A stretch of DNA of 40,595 nucleotides from Achromobacter sp. ASV32 (GCF_016428805.1 NZ_JAELTJ010000045.1:1-40595); one strand, 5' to 3'; shown: positions 31,900 to 39,996, counted from the first letter of the stretch. Numbers and translations: made by a program. Notes: generated by a model not told the origin, from the letters alone.

Positions 31900-32244
31900 A
31901 TGCAACAAGGAAGCTGCCACTGCGGACAGATTACCTTCGAAGTCGAAGGCGAACCGTCACAGGTACTGGAATGCAACTGTTCGCACTGTAGCCGCAAGGG
32001 CTACCTGCTGTGGTTCGTGCCGCGCGGCAAGCTGCGCATCACGTCGTCGACCGACAGCCTGTCGACCTATAAATTCAACAAACACGTGATTTCGCATCAT
32101 TTCTGCGCCAACTGCGGCTGTGCGCCGTTCGGTTTTGGCGCCAGCCCCACCGGCGAGGCAACGGCCGCGGTGAACGCGCGCTGCCTGGTCTCGGTGGATC
32201 TGGCCGGCCTGGCCCGCATCCCGTACGACGGCCGCAGCGTCTGA
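31900..32244 (+). CDS. GFA-family (CENP-V/GFA domain) zinc-binding protein
   Basis: The 114-residue product has the cysteine set of the GFA domain: CHC at residues 6-8, C25-x-C27-x2-C30 in 'ECNCSHCSRKG', and 'HHFCANCGCAPFGFG' later. These bind structural and catalytic zinc in glutathione-dependent formaldehyde-activating enzyme and related proteins. Most short bacterial members have no proven formaldehyde activity, so the enzyme name is not applied. AAGGAG precedes the ATG by seven bases. It is divergent from the VOC gene. Confidence 0.9.
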   Translation: MQQGSCHCGQITFEVEGEPSQVLECNCSHCSRKGYLLWFVPRGKLRITSSTDSLSTYKFNKHVISHHFCANCGCAPFGFGASPTGEATAAVNARCLVSVDLAGLARIPYDGRSV

Positions 32245-32271
32245 CGCCATTGTCGCACCGGGCCCATGGCC

Positions 32272-32283
32272 GGGGAAATCCCC
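32272..32283 (+). terminator. Weak hairpin after the GFA gene
   Basis: GGGG, AAAT and CCCC (32272-32283) form a short hairpin 28 bases after the GFA stop. No T-run follows. It is a possible end for the GFA transcript but a weak call. Confidence 0.25.
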
Positions 32284-32327
32284 ATGTCGCATCCGGCGCC
32301 CCGTCTCGCCGTCCGGGAAACCTCTTA

Positions 32328-32357
32328 TTGTCCGAGGCGCCGGCGTCTCCCTATGAT
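32328..32357 (+). promoter_or_regulatory. Probable promoter of the nitrilase-ABC-amiCR operon leader
   Basis: TTGTCC (32328-32333), an 18-base spacer and TATGAT (32352-32357) match sigma-70 boxes well for this GC-rich DNA. Transcription would start near 32364. The transcript would then run through two hairpins and a terminator before the nitrilase gene, giving a leader of about 175 bases. Confidence 0.55.
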
Positions 32358-32365
32358 TCGCCACA

Positions 32366-32381
32366 GGATCAGGATTGATCC
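32366..32381 (+). promoter_or_regulatory. Leader hairpin 1 with a six-base loop
   Basis: GGATC-AGGATT-GATCC forms a perfect 5-bp stem with a hexanucleotide loop at the predicted 5' end of the leader RNA. ANTAR proteins bind paired hairpins with six-base loops carrying A at position 1 and G at position 4. This loop has A1 but A rather than G at position 4, so the match is partial. Confidence 0.4.
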
Positions 32382-32429
32382 GAAGCGCGCAAGGCCCAGG
32401 CCCGCGCCGCGGTACCCGGTAGCACCCCC

Positions 32430-32446
32430 GCAGCAATAATTGCTGC
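32430..32446 (+). promoter_or_regulatory. Leader palindrome (hairpin 2)
   Basis: GCAGCAATAATTGCTGC is a perfect odd-centred inverted repeat, 8-1-8. As RNA it would form a 6-bp stem with a 5-base loop, not the six-base loop of a standard ANTAR target. It lies between hairpin 1 and the terminator and could equally be a DNA operator. Confidence 0.45.
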
Positions 32447-32470
32447 CCGAACTTTTCGTCTGGCTATAGA

Positions 32471-32510
32471 AGCCCCCGACTCACACGCACTGCGTGGTCG
32501 GGGGCTTTTT
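32471..32510 (+). terminator. Strong intrinsic terminator (attenuator) before the nitrilase gene
   Basis: AGCCCCCGAC (32471-32480) pairs perfectly with GTCGGGGGCT (32497-32506), followed by a T-run. CACGCA and TGCGTG pair inside the same hairpin. It ends 28 bases before the nitrilase ATG and after a promoter-like sequence, too far from the GFA gene to be its obvious terminator. The operon encodes an AmiR-type antiterminator, so this is the expected site of control. Confidence 0.8.
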
Positions 32511-32538
32511 CGTTTTCACATCCGCAACAGGAGACCGC

Positions 32539-33429
32539 ATGCAAGTTTCACAGCCGCAGGACGACGCCCCGTCCGCGATCCGGGTGGCCAGCGTGCAGAC
32601 GGCCCCGCAGATGGGCAGCGTGGCCGCCAACGTGGCGCGTTCCATCGAAATGGTCGAGCAGGCCGCCGCCCAGGGCGCGCGCCTGGTGGTGCTGCCCGAG
32701 CTGGCCAACACCGGCTATATGTTCGACAGCCGCCAAGAGGCCTATGCGCTGGCCGAAACCGTGCCGGGCGGGCCCAGCTCGCAGGCCTGGATCGCGCTGG
32801 CGCAGCGCCTGGGCATTTACCTGGTGGCCGGCATTGCCGAGCGCAGCGGCGACCGCCTGTACAACGCCGCCCTGATCGCCGGCCCCGAGGGCTACCTGGG
32901 CACCTACCGCAAGCTGCACCTGTGGGGCGACGAGAACCTGTTCTTCGAACCCGGTGACCTGGGCTTGCCGGTGTTCCATACCGAACTGGGCCGGATTGGC
33001 GTGGCGATCTGCTACGACGGCTGGTTTCCCGAGGTCTACCGCCTGCTGGCCCTGCGCGGCGCCGACATCGTGGCCGTGCCCACCAACTGGGTGCCGATGC
33101 CGGGGCAAACGCCCGACGGCCCGGCCATGGCGCACGCGCTGGCCATTGCCGGGGCCCACAGCAACGGCCTGACCGTGGTCTGCGCCGATCGCGTCGGCAC
33201 CGAACGCGGCCAGCCCTTCGTCGGCCGCAGCCTGATCGTCGGCTCGCAAGGCTGGACCGCCGCGGGGCCCGCCAGCGCCGACCAGGAAGAGGTGCTGGTG
33301 GCGCCGGTGGACCTGGCGGCGTCACGCCGTGCGCGCCAGCTCAACGCCTTCAACCACGTGCTGCGCGACCGGCGCCGCGACCTGTACGACGAACTGCTGG
33401 GCGCTACCGACGCGCCCGGGCAAGCCTGA
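32539..33429 (+). CDS. Nitrilase-superfamily carbon-nitrogen hydrolase (probable amidase)
   Basis: The start at 32539 follows CAGGAG and gives 296 residues. The catalytic triad is complete: Glu54 in '[12 protein letters not shown]', Lys125 in '[12 protein letters not shown]' and Cys158 in '[13 protein letters not shown]'. The protein cleaves a non-peptide C-N bond, as an amidase, carbamoylase or related enzyme. The length and the '[20 protein letters not shown]' block place it with short amidases and carbamoyl hydrolases, not with the roughly 346-residue aliphatic amidase AmiE. It heads an operon with its own uptake system and amide-type sensor, so its substrate is probably the imported compound. 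The exact substrate is not known. Confidence 0.9.
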   Translation: MQVSQPQDDAPSAIRVASVQTAPQMGSVAANVARSIEMVEQAAAQGARLVVLPELANTGYMFDSRQEAYALAETVPGGPSSQAWIALAQRLGIYLVAGIAERSGDRLYNAALIAGPEGYLGTYRKLHLWGDENLFFEPGDLGLPVFHTELGRIGVAICYDGWFPEVYRLLALRGADIVAVPTNWVPMPGQTPDGPAMAHALAIAGAHSNGLTVVCADRVGTERGQPFVGRSLIVGSQGWTAAGPASADQEEVLVAPVDLAASRRARQLNAFNHVLRDRRRDLYDELLGATDAPGQA

Positions 33430-33495
33430 ACCCTGGTCCTTACCCCTGAACACCCCTTACAACGGCGGACAGCCGGCCCCCAAGGAGAAATCCCC

Positions 33496-34662
33496 ATGAA
33501 GTTTCCGCATCGCAGCTTCCTCATCCGACTTTCGTTTGTTGCCATGCTGGCCGGCGCCGCCGGCGCGCAGGCGGCCGAACCCTTGCGCATCGGCGTGCCC
33601 GTGGGCCTGTCGGGCGCCAACAGCGTGGTCGCGCCCGGCGTGGTGCAGGCCTCGCAGCTGGCGGCCGACGAGATCAACGCCGCCGGCGGCATCCTGGGCC
33701 GCCAGGTGGTGCTGGAAATCGCCGACGACGCCTCGGGCGCGGTCGGCGCGCAAAAGGCCTACGACACGCTGGTGTTCCAGAAGAAGGTGGACGCCATCAT
33801 CGCCATGGAAACCAGCGCGGCGCGCAACGCCGCGCTGCCCATCGTCTCGCGCGGCAAGGTGCCATACATCTACACGTCCTTCTACGAAGGCCGCTCGTGC
33901 AACCGCTGGATGCATGTCAACGGCTGGGTGCCCGAGCAGCAGGTGGCGCCGGTAGTGGACCACTTCATGAAGGAACGCGGCGCCAAGACCTTCTTCCTGG
34001 TCGGCAGCGACTATGCGTTCGGGCGCGGCATGCTCAAGTTCACCCGCGAATACATCGAAAAGCAGGGCGGGCGCGTGGTGGGCGAGGAATACCTGCCCAT
34101 CGACGGTTCCGACTGGACGCCCGTGGTGTCCAAGATCCGCTCGGCCAATCCCGACGCGCTGATCAGCTCCACGGCCGGCGGCGGCCCCAACGTCAGCCTG
34201 GCCAAGCAGGTCAAGGCCGCGGGCCTGACCATGCCCTACGGCAACCTGGCCATTGACGAAGCCACCGCCAAGACCATGGGCGACACGGCCGTGGGCATGT
34301 ACCTGTCGGCGTCCTACCTGACCAGCATCGATACGCCGCAGAACCGCAAGTTCCTGGACGGCCTGAAAGCCAAGTTCGGCGCCGACGCCAAGACCGCCAA
34401 CGAGTTCTCGGGTCCGCAGTACGAGGCCTTCTTCCTGTACAAGGCCGCGGTCGAGAAAGCCGGTTCCACCGACAGCCAGAAGGTGGTGCAGGCCCTGAGC
34501 GAAGTCTCGTTCGACGGCCCGCGCGGCCCGGTCAAGATGGACCGCCAGCGCCATGCCGCGCTGACCATGCGCCTGGGCCAGGTGCAGCCGGACGGCACCA
34601 TCAAGATCCTGCAGACCTTCAACCAGGTGGACCCGGGCGCGCAGTGCCCCGATCTGAAGTGA
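33496..34662 (+). CDS. ABC transporter periplasmic receptor (amide/urea/branched-chain amino acid type)
   Basis: The 388-residue product starts after AAGGAG and has a signal peptide of about 26 residues ending AQA. The mature protein is a type 1 periplasmic-binding fold of the LivJ/UrtA/FmdD class: 'LRIGVPVGLSGANSVVAPGVVQASQLAADEINAAGGILGR', then 'YIYTSFYEGRSCNRWMHVNGW' and 'FFLVGSDYAFGRGM'. The 'FYEG' segment corresponds to the amide-contacting loop of AmiC, to which it is distantly related. It delivers the ligand to the Liv-type permeases encoded downstream. Confidence 0.92.
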   Translation: MKFPHRSFLIRLSFVAMLAGAAGAQAAEPLRIGVPVGLSGANSVVAPGVVQASQLAADEINAAGGILGRQVVLEIADDASGAVGAQKAYDTLVFQKKVDAIIAMETSAARNAALPIVSRGKVPYIYTSFYEGRSCNRWMHVNGWVPEQQVAPVVDHFMKERGAKTFFLVGSDYAFGRGMLKFTREYIEKQGGRVVGEEYLPIDGSDWTPVVSKIRSANPDALISSTAGGGPNVSLAKQVKAAGLTMPYGNLAIDEATAKTMGDTAVGMYLSASYLTSIDTPQNRKFLDGLKAKFGADAKTANEFSGPQYEAFFLYKAAVEKAGSTDSQKVVQALSEVSFDGPRGPVKMDRQRHAALTMRLGQVQPDGTIKILQTFNQVDPGAQCPDLK

Positions 34663-34682
34663 CGCCTGGCGCAACGTAAAGC

Positions 34683-34707
34683 GCGCCGCCGGCCGGGCCG
34701 GCGGCGC
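34683..34707 (+). promoter_or_regulatory. Very stable intercistronic hairpin after the receptor gene
   Basis: GCGCCGCCGGCC (34683-34694) and GGCCGGCGGCGC (34696-34707) are perfect inverted repeats around one base. There is no T-run, so it is not a standard terminator. Hairpins just after an ABC receptor gene often protect its message so that receptor exceeds permease; that role is inferred here. It ends just before the SD of livH. Confidence 0.6.
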
Positions 34708-34718
34708 CGGAGAGCACT

Positions 34719-35552
34719 ATGGGTTTGATGCTGGACATCCTGAGCACGGCCGCCATGCTGTTCATCGTGACGGCCGGGCTGATGATCATCTTCGGAGTGA
34801 TGAAGATCGTCAATTTCGCGCATGGCGCCATCATCACGCTGGGCAGCTACGCCAGCCTGGTGGTGACGCAACTGGGGCTGAACCCCTGGGTGGCGCTGCC
34901 GTGCGCGCTGGCGGCCGGCGTGCTGGTCGGCATGGCGGTTGAACGCCTGATCGTGCAGCCGCTGTACAAACGGCCGCTGGACGCCATCCTGGCCACCTGG
35001 GGGCTGGGCATCGTGATCGGCCAGCTCATCACCATGGCCTTCGGCCGCGAAGTGCAGTTCGTCGATTCGCCGATCCAGGGCGCCGTGCCGTTCCTGGGCA
35101 CGGAATATTCCGCCTACCGCCTGTTCCTGGTGCCGTGCGCGCTGCTGCTCTACGCCGCCATGACGCTGCTGCTGAACGGCACGCGCTTTGGCGTGCGAAC
35201 CCGCGCCGTCATCATGAACGAAGACCTGGCGCGCGGCCTGGGTATCAACGCCGAACGAATCCGCTTCACCACCTTCGGCCTGGGCGCCGGGCTGGGCGCG
35301 CTGGCCGGCGCGCTCATCACGCCGTTGTCCAGCGTCGACCCCGGCATGGGCCTGCCCTGGCTGGTCAGCGCCTTCATGCTGGTGATGGTGTCGGGCAACT
35401 CGATCACCGCGCTGCTCGTGACCTGCCTGGTCTACGGCGCCTGCCAGGTGCTGGTCAGCGTCTACGTCAGCCCCATCCTTGGCGGCGTCACCATCGCCGT
35501 GCTGGCGGCCCTGACGCTGCGCCTGCGCCCCAAAGGATTCGCCCATGACTGA
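34719..35552 (+). CDS. Branched-chain/amide-type ABC permease (LivH family)
   Basis: The 277-residue membrane protein has about eight helices and LivH marks: 'LMIIFGVMKIVNFAHGAIITLGSYASLVV' near the start and 'MNEDLARGLGINAERIRFTTFGLGAGLGALAGAL' for the coupling region. It pairs with the LivM half of the next protein. GGAG precedes the ATG. The last eight bases overlap the next gene, indicating coupled translation. Confidence 0.94.
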   Translation: MGLMLDILSTAAMLFIVTAGLMIIFGVMKIVNFAHGAIITLGSYASLVVTQLGLNPWVALPCALAAGVLVGMAVERLIVQPLYKRPLDAILATWGLGIVIGQLITMAFGREVQFVDSPIQGAVPFLGTEYSAYRLFLVPCALLLYAAMTLLLNGTRFGVRTRAVIMNEDLARGLGINAERIRFTTFGLGAGLGALAGALITPLSSVDPGMGLPWLVSAFMLVMVSGNSITALLVTCLVYGACQVLVSVYVSPILGGVTIAVLAALTLRLRPKGFAHD

Positions 35553-37383
35553 TACCTCTCTTGCGCAACAGGCGCCCGCCGCGCCTGCCGCCGATGCGCG
35601 CCGCAGCGCGCGCGGCCGCGATCTGCTGTGGCTGTCCGGCCTGTGCCTGGCCCTGACCGTGGCCGGGCCCTGGCTGTTCGATACCTATCTGCTGAACGTA
35701 CTGATCAAGGCGCTGTTCTTCGCCGTGGCCGCCGTGACGGTGGACATCCTGTGGGGCTACACCGGCTACCTGACCTTCGGCCAATCGGCCTTTTTCGGCG
35801 TCGGCGCCTATGCCGCCGGCCTGGCCTTCACCCATTACGGCTTTTCGCCCGCCACGGCCGGACTGGCCGCGCTGGCGGCGGTGGGCGGGGCGGCGCTGCT
35901 GGCCCTGGTCACCGGCTGGCTGTCGTTCTACCGCGGCGCGTCGCCGTTCTTTGCCACCGTCATTTCGCTGGTGCTGCCCATCGTGCTGACCCAGGTTGTG
36001 CTGTCCGGCGGCACCTACACCGGCTCATCGTCGGGCCTGACCGGCTACGACACCTTCGACCTGTCCCTGGAAGCCTGGTACGTCATCGCCGCGGGCGGCC
36101 TGTCGGTCGTGTCGCTGCTGGCCTGGGTGGCCGTGCGCAGCGACGGCGGCCGCATCCTGGTGGCGCTGCGCGACAACGAAGCGCGTTGCAGCTACCTGGG
36201 CCTGAACACCGCGCAATGGCGCATCGCGCTGCTGGTGGTCTGCGGCGCGGTGGCCAGCCTGGCCGGTTTTGGCTACGGCGCCTTCAGCGGCGTGGTCGCG
36301 CCCGAACTGACCGGCTTTGTCTTCGGCACCGAGCTGATCATCTGGGTGGCCCTGGGCGGACGCGGCTCGGTCTGGGGCCCGGTGCTGGGCGCCATTCTGA
36401 TCAACGTGGCCGGTTCGTATCTCAGCGGCAACCTGCCGTTCGTGTGGCAACTGCTGCTGGGCGTGACCTTCATCCTGGTCATCCTGCTGCTGCCGCGCGG
36501 ACTCTTGCCGCTGCTGCTGGCGCCGCTGCGCAAGCGGCGTCCCGCCCCGGCGCCGCACTTGGCTGCGCGCCCGGTTTCCGCGGCAGGGCAGGGCGGACCG
36601 GCCGCCCCGCGCGCCCTGGGCCTGTCCGGCGTCGCCAAGCGCTTTGGCAGCCTGAAAGTGCTGGAAGGCATCGACCTGCAGGCGCGCGGCGGCGAATTGC
36701 TGGGGCTGATCGGCCCCAATGGCGCCGGCAAGACCACGCTGATGCGCTGCATCGCCGACGGCGCCGAACGCAGCGACGGGGAAGTCGAGCTCTGCGGCCA
36801 TCCCGTGCGCCGCGACGGCCCCGAGCAATGCGTGCACTTCGGCCTGGGCCGAAAATTCCAGAACGCCAACATCTTCGACACCCTGACCGTCGCCGAAAGC
36901 CTGCGCATCGCCACCACGCTGCGCGAGCGGCCCTCGTGGCGGCGCCGCGCGCCGCAACTGGCCCTGCCGGTCTACGCGCTGGAAGTCCTGCGCATGACCG
37001 GCCTGGACCAGCAGCTGGACAGCGTTGCGCGGGACCTGTCGCACGGCCAGCAACAGGCGCTGGAACTGGCCATGGTACTGGCCCTGGAGCCGCGCGTGGT
37101 GCTGCTGGACGAACCCACCGCGGGCTTGAGCAAAGACGAACGCGCCCGCATCGGCCAGGTGCTGGCATCGCTGGCCCATACCCATGGCCTGTGCTGCCTG
37201 CTGGTCGAACACGACCTGGACTTCGTGGCCGAGGTCGCCACCCGCATCATCGTGCTGCACCAGGGCCGTATCGTCATGGATGGCAGCTTCCGCGACGTCG
37301 TCGAATCGGAACTGGTGCGCACCATCTACGCCGGCAACGCGCCCACGACGGGCCACCCGACCCAGGAGCAGGAGCATGACTAA
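35545..37383 (+). CDS. Fused ABC permease-ATPase (LivM-LivG fusion)
   Basis: One 612-residue frame holds two parts. Residues about 25-325 are a LivM permease ('ILWGYTGYLTFGQSAFFGVGAYAAGL', 'VALRDNEARCSYLGLN', 'GRGSVWGPVLGAI'). A Pro/Ala/Arg linker (about 330-350) leads to a LivG ATPase. The ATPase has Walker A 'GPNGAGKTT' near residue 390, signature 'LSHGQQQALELAM', Walker B 'VVLLDEPTAGLS' and switch 'LLVEHDLDFV'. In most Liv systems these are two proteins. The frame is uninterrupted and overlaps livF by eight bases. The fusion fixes permease:ATPase stoichiometry on one side of the transporter. Confidence 0.94.
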   Translation: MTDTSLAQQAPAAPAADARRSARGRDLLWLSGLCLALTVAGPWLFDTYLLNVLIKALFFAVAAVTVDILWGYTGYLTFGQSAFFGVGAYAAGLAFTHYGFSPATAGLAALAAVGGAALLALVTGWLSFYRGASPFFATVISLVLPIVLTQVVLSGGTYTGSSSGLTGYDTFDLSLEAWYVIAAGGLSVVSLLAWVAVRSDGGRILVALRDNEARCSYLGLNTAQWRIALLVVCGAVASLAGFGYGAFSGVVAPELTGFVFGTELIIWVALGGRGSVWGPVLGAILINVAGSYLSGNLPFVWQLLLGVTFILVILLLPRGLLPLLLAPLRKRRPAPAPHLAARPVSAAGQGGPAAPRALGLSGVAKRFGSLKVLEGIDLQARGGELLGLIGPNGAGKTTLMRCIADGAERSDGEVELCGHPVRRDGPEQCVHFGLGRKFQNANIFDTLTVAESLRIATTLRERPSWRRRAPQLALPVYALEVLRMTGLDQQLDSVARDLSHGQQQALELAMVLALEPRVVLLDEPTAGLSKDERARIGQVLASLAHTHGLCCLLVEHDLDFVAEVATRIIVLHQGRIVMDGSFRDVVESELVRTIYAGNAPTTGHPTQEQEHD

Positions 37384-38089
37384 CGCGACCCCGGCCCTGC
37401 GCCTGGAAGGCGTCGCCAGCGGCTACAAAGGCGCCGTGGTGCTGAACGACATCTCGCTGTCGGTGCCCAGCGGCGCCTGCGTGGCGCTGCTGGGCAAGAA
37501 CGGCATGGGCAAGAGCACGCTGCTCAAGACGGTCATGGGCTACCTGCCCAAGCTGCGCGGCCGCGTCCAGCTGGGGGACATCGACGCCACCCGCCTGCGG
37601 CCGCACGAAGTCGCCCGTTGCGGTGTCGCCTACGCGGCGCAGGAACAACCCCTGTTTCCCGACCTGAACATCCGCGACAACCTGCGCCTGGGCCTGGCGC
37701 ACGACAAGCTGTTCGACGAGCGCTTCGCCGAGATCGCGGACCTGTTTCCCGTTTTCACCAGCCGGTTGCGCCAGCACGCCGGCACCCTGTCGGGCGGCGA
37801 ACAGAAAATGCTGCTGGTCGCCCGCGGCCTGATGCAGCGGCCCGCCTTGCTGCTGCTGGACGAAATCACCGAGGGCCTGCAACCGTCGGTCATCGAACGG
37901 CTGGGCAGGGCCTTGAACTGGGAACGCGAGCGGCGCGGCACCTCCATGTTCATCGTCGAGCAGAACGTGGCCTTTGCGCTGGACGTTGCCGACCGCTACC
38001 TGGTCATCAAGCAGGGCGCCCTCGTCGACGAAGGCGAGGCTGGCGCGCCACAGGCGGTCGGCCATATCATGGACCACTTGAAGGTATGA
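37376..38089 (+). CDS. Branched-chain/amide-type ABC ATPase (LivF family)
   Basis: The start at 37376 follows AGGAGCAGGAGC and gives 237 residues. It has Walker A 'GKNGMGKST' near residue 40, the LivF mark 'CGVAYAAQEQPLFPDLNIRDNL', signature 'LSGGEQKMLLVARGL', Walker B 'LLLLDEITEGLQP' and 'FIVEQNVAFALDVADRYLVI'. It forms the ATPase pair with the LivG part of the fusion protein. An 87-base gap separates it from amiC. Confidence 0.94.
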   Translation: MTNATPALRLEGVASGYKGAVVLNDISLSVPSGACVALLGKNGMGKSTLLKTVMGYLPKLRGRVQLGDIDATRLRPHEVARCGVAYAAQEQPLFPDLNIRDNLRLGLAHDKLFDERFAEIADLFPVFTSRLRQHAGTLSGGEQKMLLVARGLMQRPALLLLDEITEGLQPSVIERLGRALNWERERRGTSMFIVEQNVAFALDVADRYLVIKQGALVDEGEAGAPQAVGHIMDHLKV

Positions 38090-38176
38090 AGCCCGCCAGC
38101 ATGAACCTTGACGTGCGGCTCCCAGGCCGCCCCGTTTCCGCCGCCCTCGCGCCGCGACTTAGTAAAGGATGCCGTT

Positions 38177-39337
38177 ATGCCCCCCAGCCATGACAGTGAC
38201 GTAGCCGGGCAGGGGTGGCGCATCGGCGTGCTGTACTCGCGCAGCGGCGTCACCGGCACCACCGAATCCCAGCACTTCTTCGGCACCGTCCTGGCCATCG
38301 AAGAAATCAACGCCCTGGGCGGCGTGCTGGGCCGCCCGCTCGAACCCGTTGTCTACGACCCGCGCAGCGACAGCGAAGAATACCGCCGCCTGGCCGCGCG
38401 CCTCTTGCTCGACGACGAAGTCAGCGTCATCTTCGGCGGCTGCACCTCGCACTGCCGCAAGGCCATGCTGCCCGTCGTGGAACGCACCAACTCGCTGCTC
38501 TGGTACGCGTCCGTCTACGAAGGCTTCGAATATTCGCCCAACGTCATCTACACCGGCGCCGCGCCCAACCAGGGCAGCATGCAGCTGGCCGCCTACCTCA
38601 TCCAGCACTGCGGCTCGCGCATCTTCCTGGTCGGCGCCGACTACATCTACCCCCGCGAAACCAACCGCATCATGCGCGACACCGTCGAAGAGCACGGCGG
38701 CGACATCCTCGACGAAACCTACCTGCCGCTGGGCTGCGACGACAGCGACATCTTCGACGTCGTCCGCGACATCCGCCGCATCCAGCCCGACGTCGTCTTC
38801 TCGACCCTGATCGGCGACGACGCCCAGCGCTTCTACCGCCGCTACCACGAGGCCTGCCAGGCCGAACCGGCCGCCCCGCACATCCCCATCGCCAGCCTCA
38901 CCATGGCCGAATCCGAGGTCGCCGAGATCGGGTCCGAACAGTGCGCCGGCCACATCACCGCCGCCACCTACTTCAACACCGTCGACACTCCCGCCAACGC
39001 CCATTTCCTGGCCCGTTGGCACGCCCGCTTCGGCGACCGGCCCGCCAACGTCTACGCCGAAAGCGCCTACAGCCAGGTGCACCTGTTCGCCCGCGCCTTG
39101 CAACGCGTCGGCAGCATGGACACGCGTAAACTGGTCCAGGCCGTTCACCAGGTGGGCTTTGACGCACCCGAAGGCCGGCTGTCCATCCTGGCCGAAAACA
39201 ACCACTGCGTGCTGACCCCGCGCATCGGCGTGTGCCGCGCCGACGGGCGCTTTGACATCGTCTGGGAAAGCGGCGTACCGGTAAAGCCGGACCCCTACCT
39301 GACGGCCTTCGGCCTGGACGAGTTCTGGTTGAAATAA
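38177..39337 (+). CDS. amiC: AmiC-like cytoplasmic amide sensor and AmiR inhibitor
   Basis: The start at 38177 follows AAGGA and gives 386 residues with no signal peptide, as in AmiC. Similarity to P. aeruginosa AmiC, recalled from memory, is strong: 'GVLYSRSGVTG', 'GGCTSHCRKAMLPVVER', 'YASVYEGFEYSPNVIYTGAAPNQ', 'LVGADYIYPRE' and 'DVVFSTLIGDDAQRFYRRY'. AmiC has the periplasmic-binding fold but works in the cytoplasm, holding AmiR inactive until an amide binds. Pocket equivalents here are Ser91, Tyr110 and Ser112, the last a Thr in AmiC. The gene directly precedes amiR, two bases apart, as in Pseudomonas. The ligand may differ. Confidence 0.88.
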   Translation: MPPSHDSDVAGQGWRIGVLYSRSGVTGTTESQHFFGTVLAIEEINALGGVLGRPLEPVVYDPRSDSEEYRRLAARLLLDDEVSVIFGGCTSHCRKAMLPVVERTNSLLWYASVYEGFEYSPNVIYTGAAPNQGSMQLAAYLIQHCGSRIFLVGADYIYPRETNRIMRDTVEEHGGDILDETYLPLGCDDSDIFDVVRDIRRIQPDVVFSTLIGDDAQRFYRRYHEACQAEPAAPHIPIASLTMAESEVAEIGSEQCAGHITAATYFNTVDTPANAHFLARWHARFGDRPANVYAESAYSQVHLFARALQRVGSMDTRKLVQAVHQVGFDAPEGRLSILAENNHCVLTPRIGVCRADGRFDIVWESGVPVKPDPYLTAFGLDEFWLK

Positions 39338-39339
39338 GC

Positions 39340-39996
39340 ATGGACCACAGCCTTCGCCGCCTTTACGAAGACCTGCGCAGCGTCGCCGTCGCCGTGGCCT
39401 ATCCGCCCGGCGAAGACCGCGACCTGCTGGTCGAACAGCTCAAGCGCATCGGTTGCCGCATTCACCTGTGCTGGCCGTTCCCCGACAAACCGCCCGCCGG
39501 CGCCGACGTCGTCTTCTTCCAGGTCTCGCAATGCGGCCAGAACAGCTCCGCCTGGTCCGCCAGCGAAGTCGAGGCCACCCTCATCGCCCTGTCCGAATAT
39601 GAAACCCCCACGACACTGAAGCAACTGCTCAAGACCAACGCCCACGGCGTCCTGACCCGGCCGTTCCGCTCGGCCGGCATCCTCAGCACCCTGGTCCTGG
39701 CGCGCTCGGCCAAACAGTTCCAGAGCCGCCAGCAGAACAAGATCGACAAACTCGAAAACACCATCAAGGCGCGCCGCATCATCGAAAAAGCCATCCGCGT
39801 CCTGATGGACCACCAGCGCCTGGACGAACGCGCCGCCTACGAACACATGCGCACCCGCGCCACCGGCCTGCGCGTCAGCGTCGCCGAGGTCGCGGCCATG
39901 ATCATCGAGGCCAGCGAAGCCATGGAAAAACTGGGCCTGGGCGGCGCGCGTTCCCACCCGCCCACAGACACAAATACAGGAGGAGGCAAGGCATGA
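39340..39996 (+). CDS. amiR: AmiR-like ANTAR-domain transcription antiterminator
   Basis: The 218-residue product matches AmiR in order. It has an N-terminal pseudo-receiver domain lacking the phosphorylation aspartates ('AVAYPPGEDRDLLVEQLKRIGCRIHLCWPFPDKP', 'HGVLTRPFRSAG'). A coiled coil follows (about residues 122-150, 'QFQSRQQNKIDKLENTI'), then the ANTAR RNA-binding domain ('ARRIIEKAIRVLMDHQRLDERAAYEHMRTRATGLRVSVAEVA'). ANTAR proteins bind leader RNA and prevent terminator formation. AmiC binding should keep it silent. The leader terminator at 32471-32510 is the obvious target, which makes this feedback within its own operon. The stop overlaps the next start as ATGA. Confidence 0.88.
   Translation: MDHSLRRLYEDLRSVAVAVAYPPGEDRDLLVEQLKRIGCRIHLCWPFPDKPPAGADVVFFQVSQCGQNSSAWSASEVEATLIALSEYETPTTLKQLLKTNAHGVLTRPFRSAGILSTLVLARSAKQFQSRQQNKIDKLENTIKARRIIEKAIRVLMDHQRLDERAAYEHMRTRATGLRVSVAEVAAMIIEASEAMEKLGLGGARSHPPTDTNTGGGKA

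Noticed and set aside
32353..32439. A 28-codon ORF in the leader (Arg/Pro-rich, ending CAG CAA TAA) that could be a leader peptide
   Set aside because: No ribosome binding site, and its ATG lies inside the good -10 box TATGAT. Short GC-rich frames like this are expected by chance.
32440..32470. TTGCTG and TATAGA as a promoter immediately before the attenuator
   Set aside because: The spacing is 19 bases and the transcript would start inside the terminator stem, which makes little sense. The TTGTCC/TATGAT pair upstream is better.
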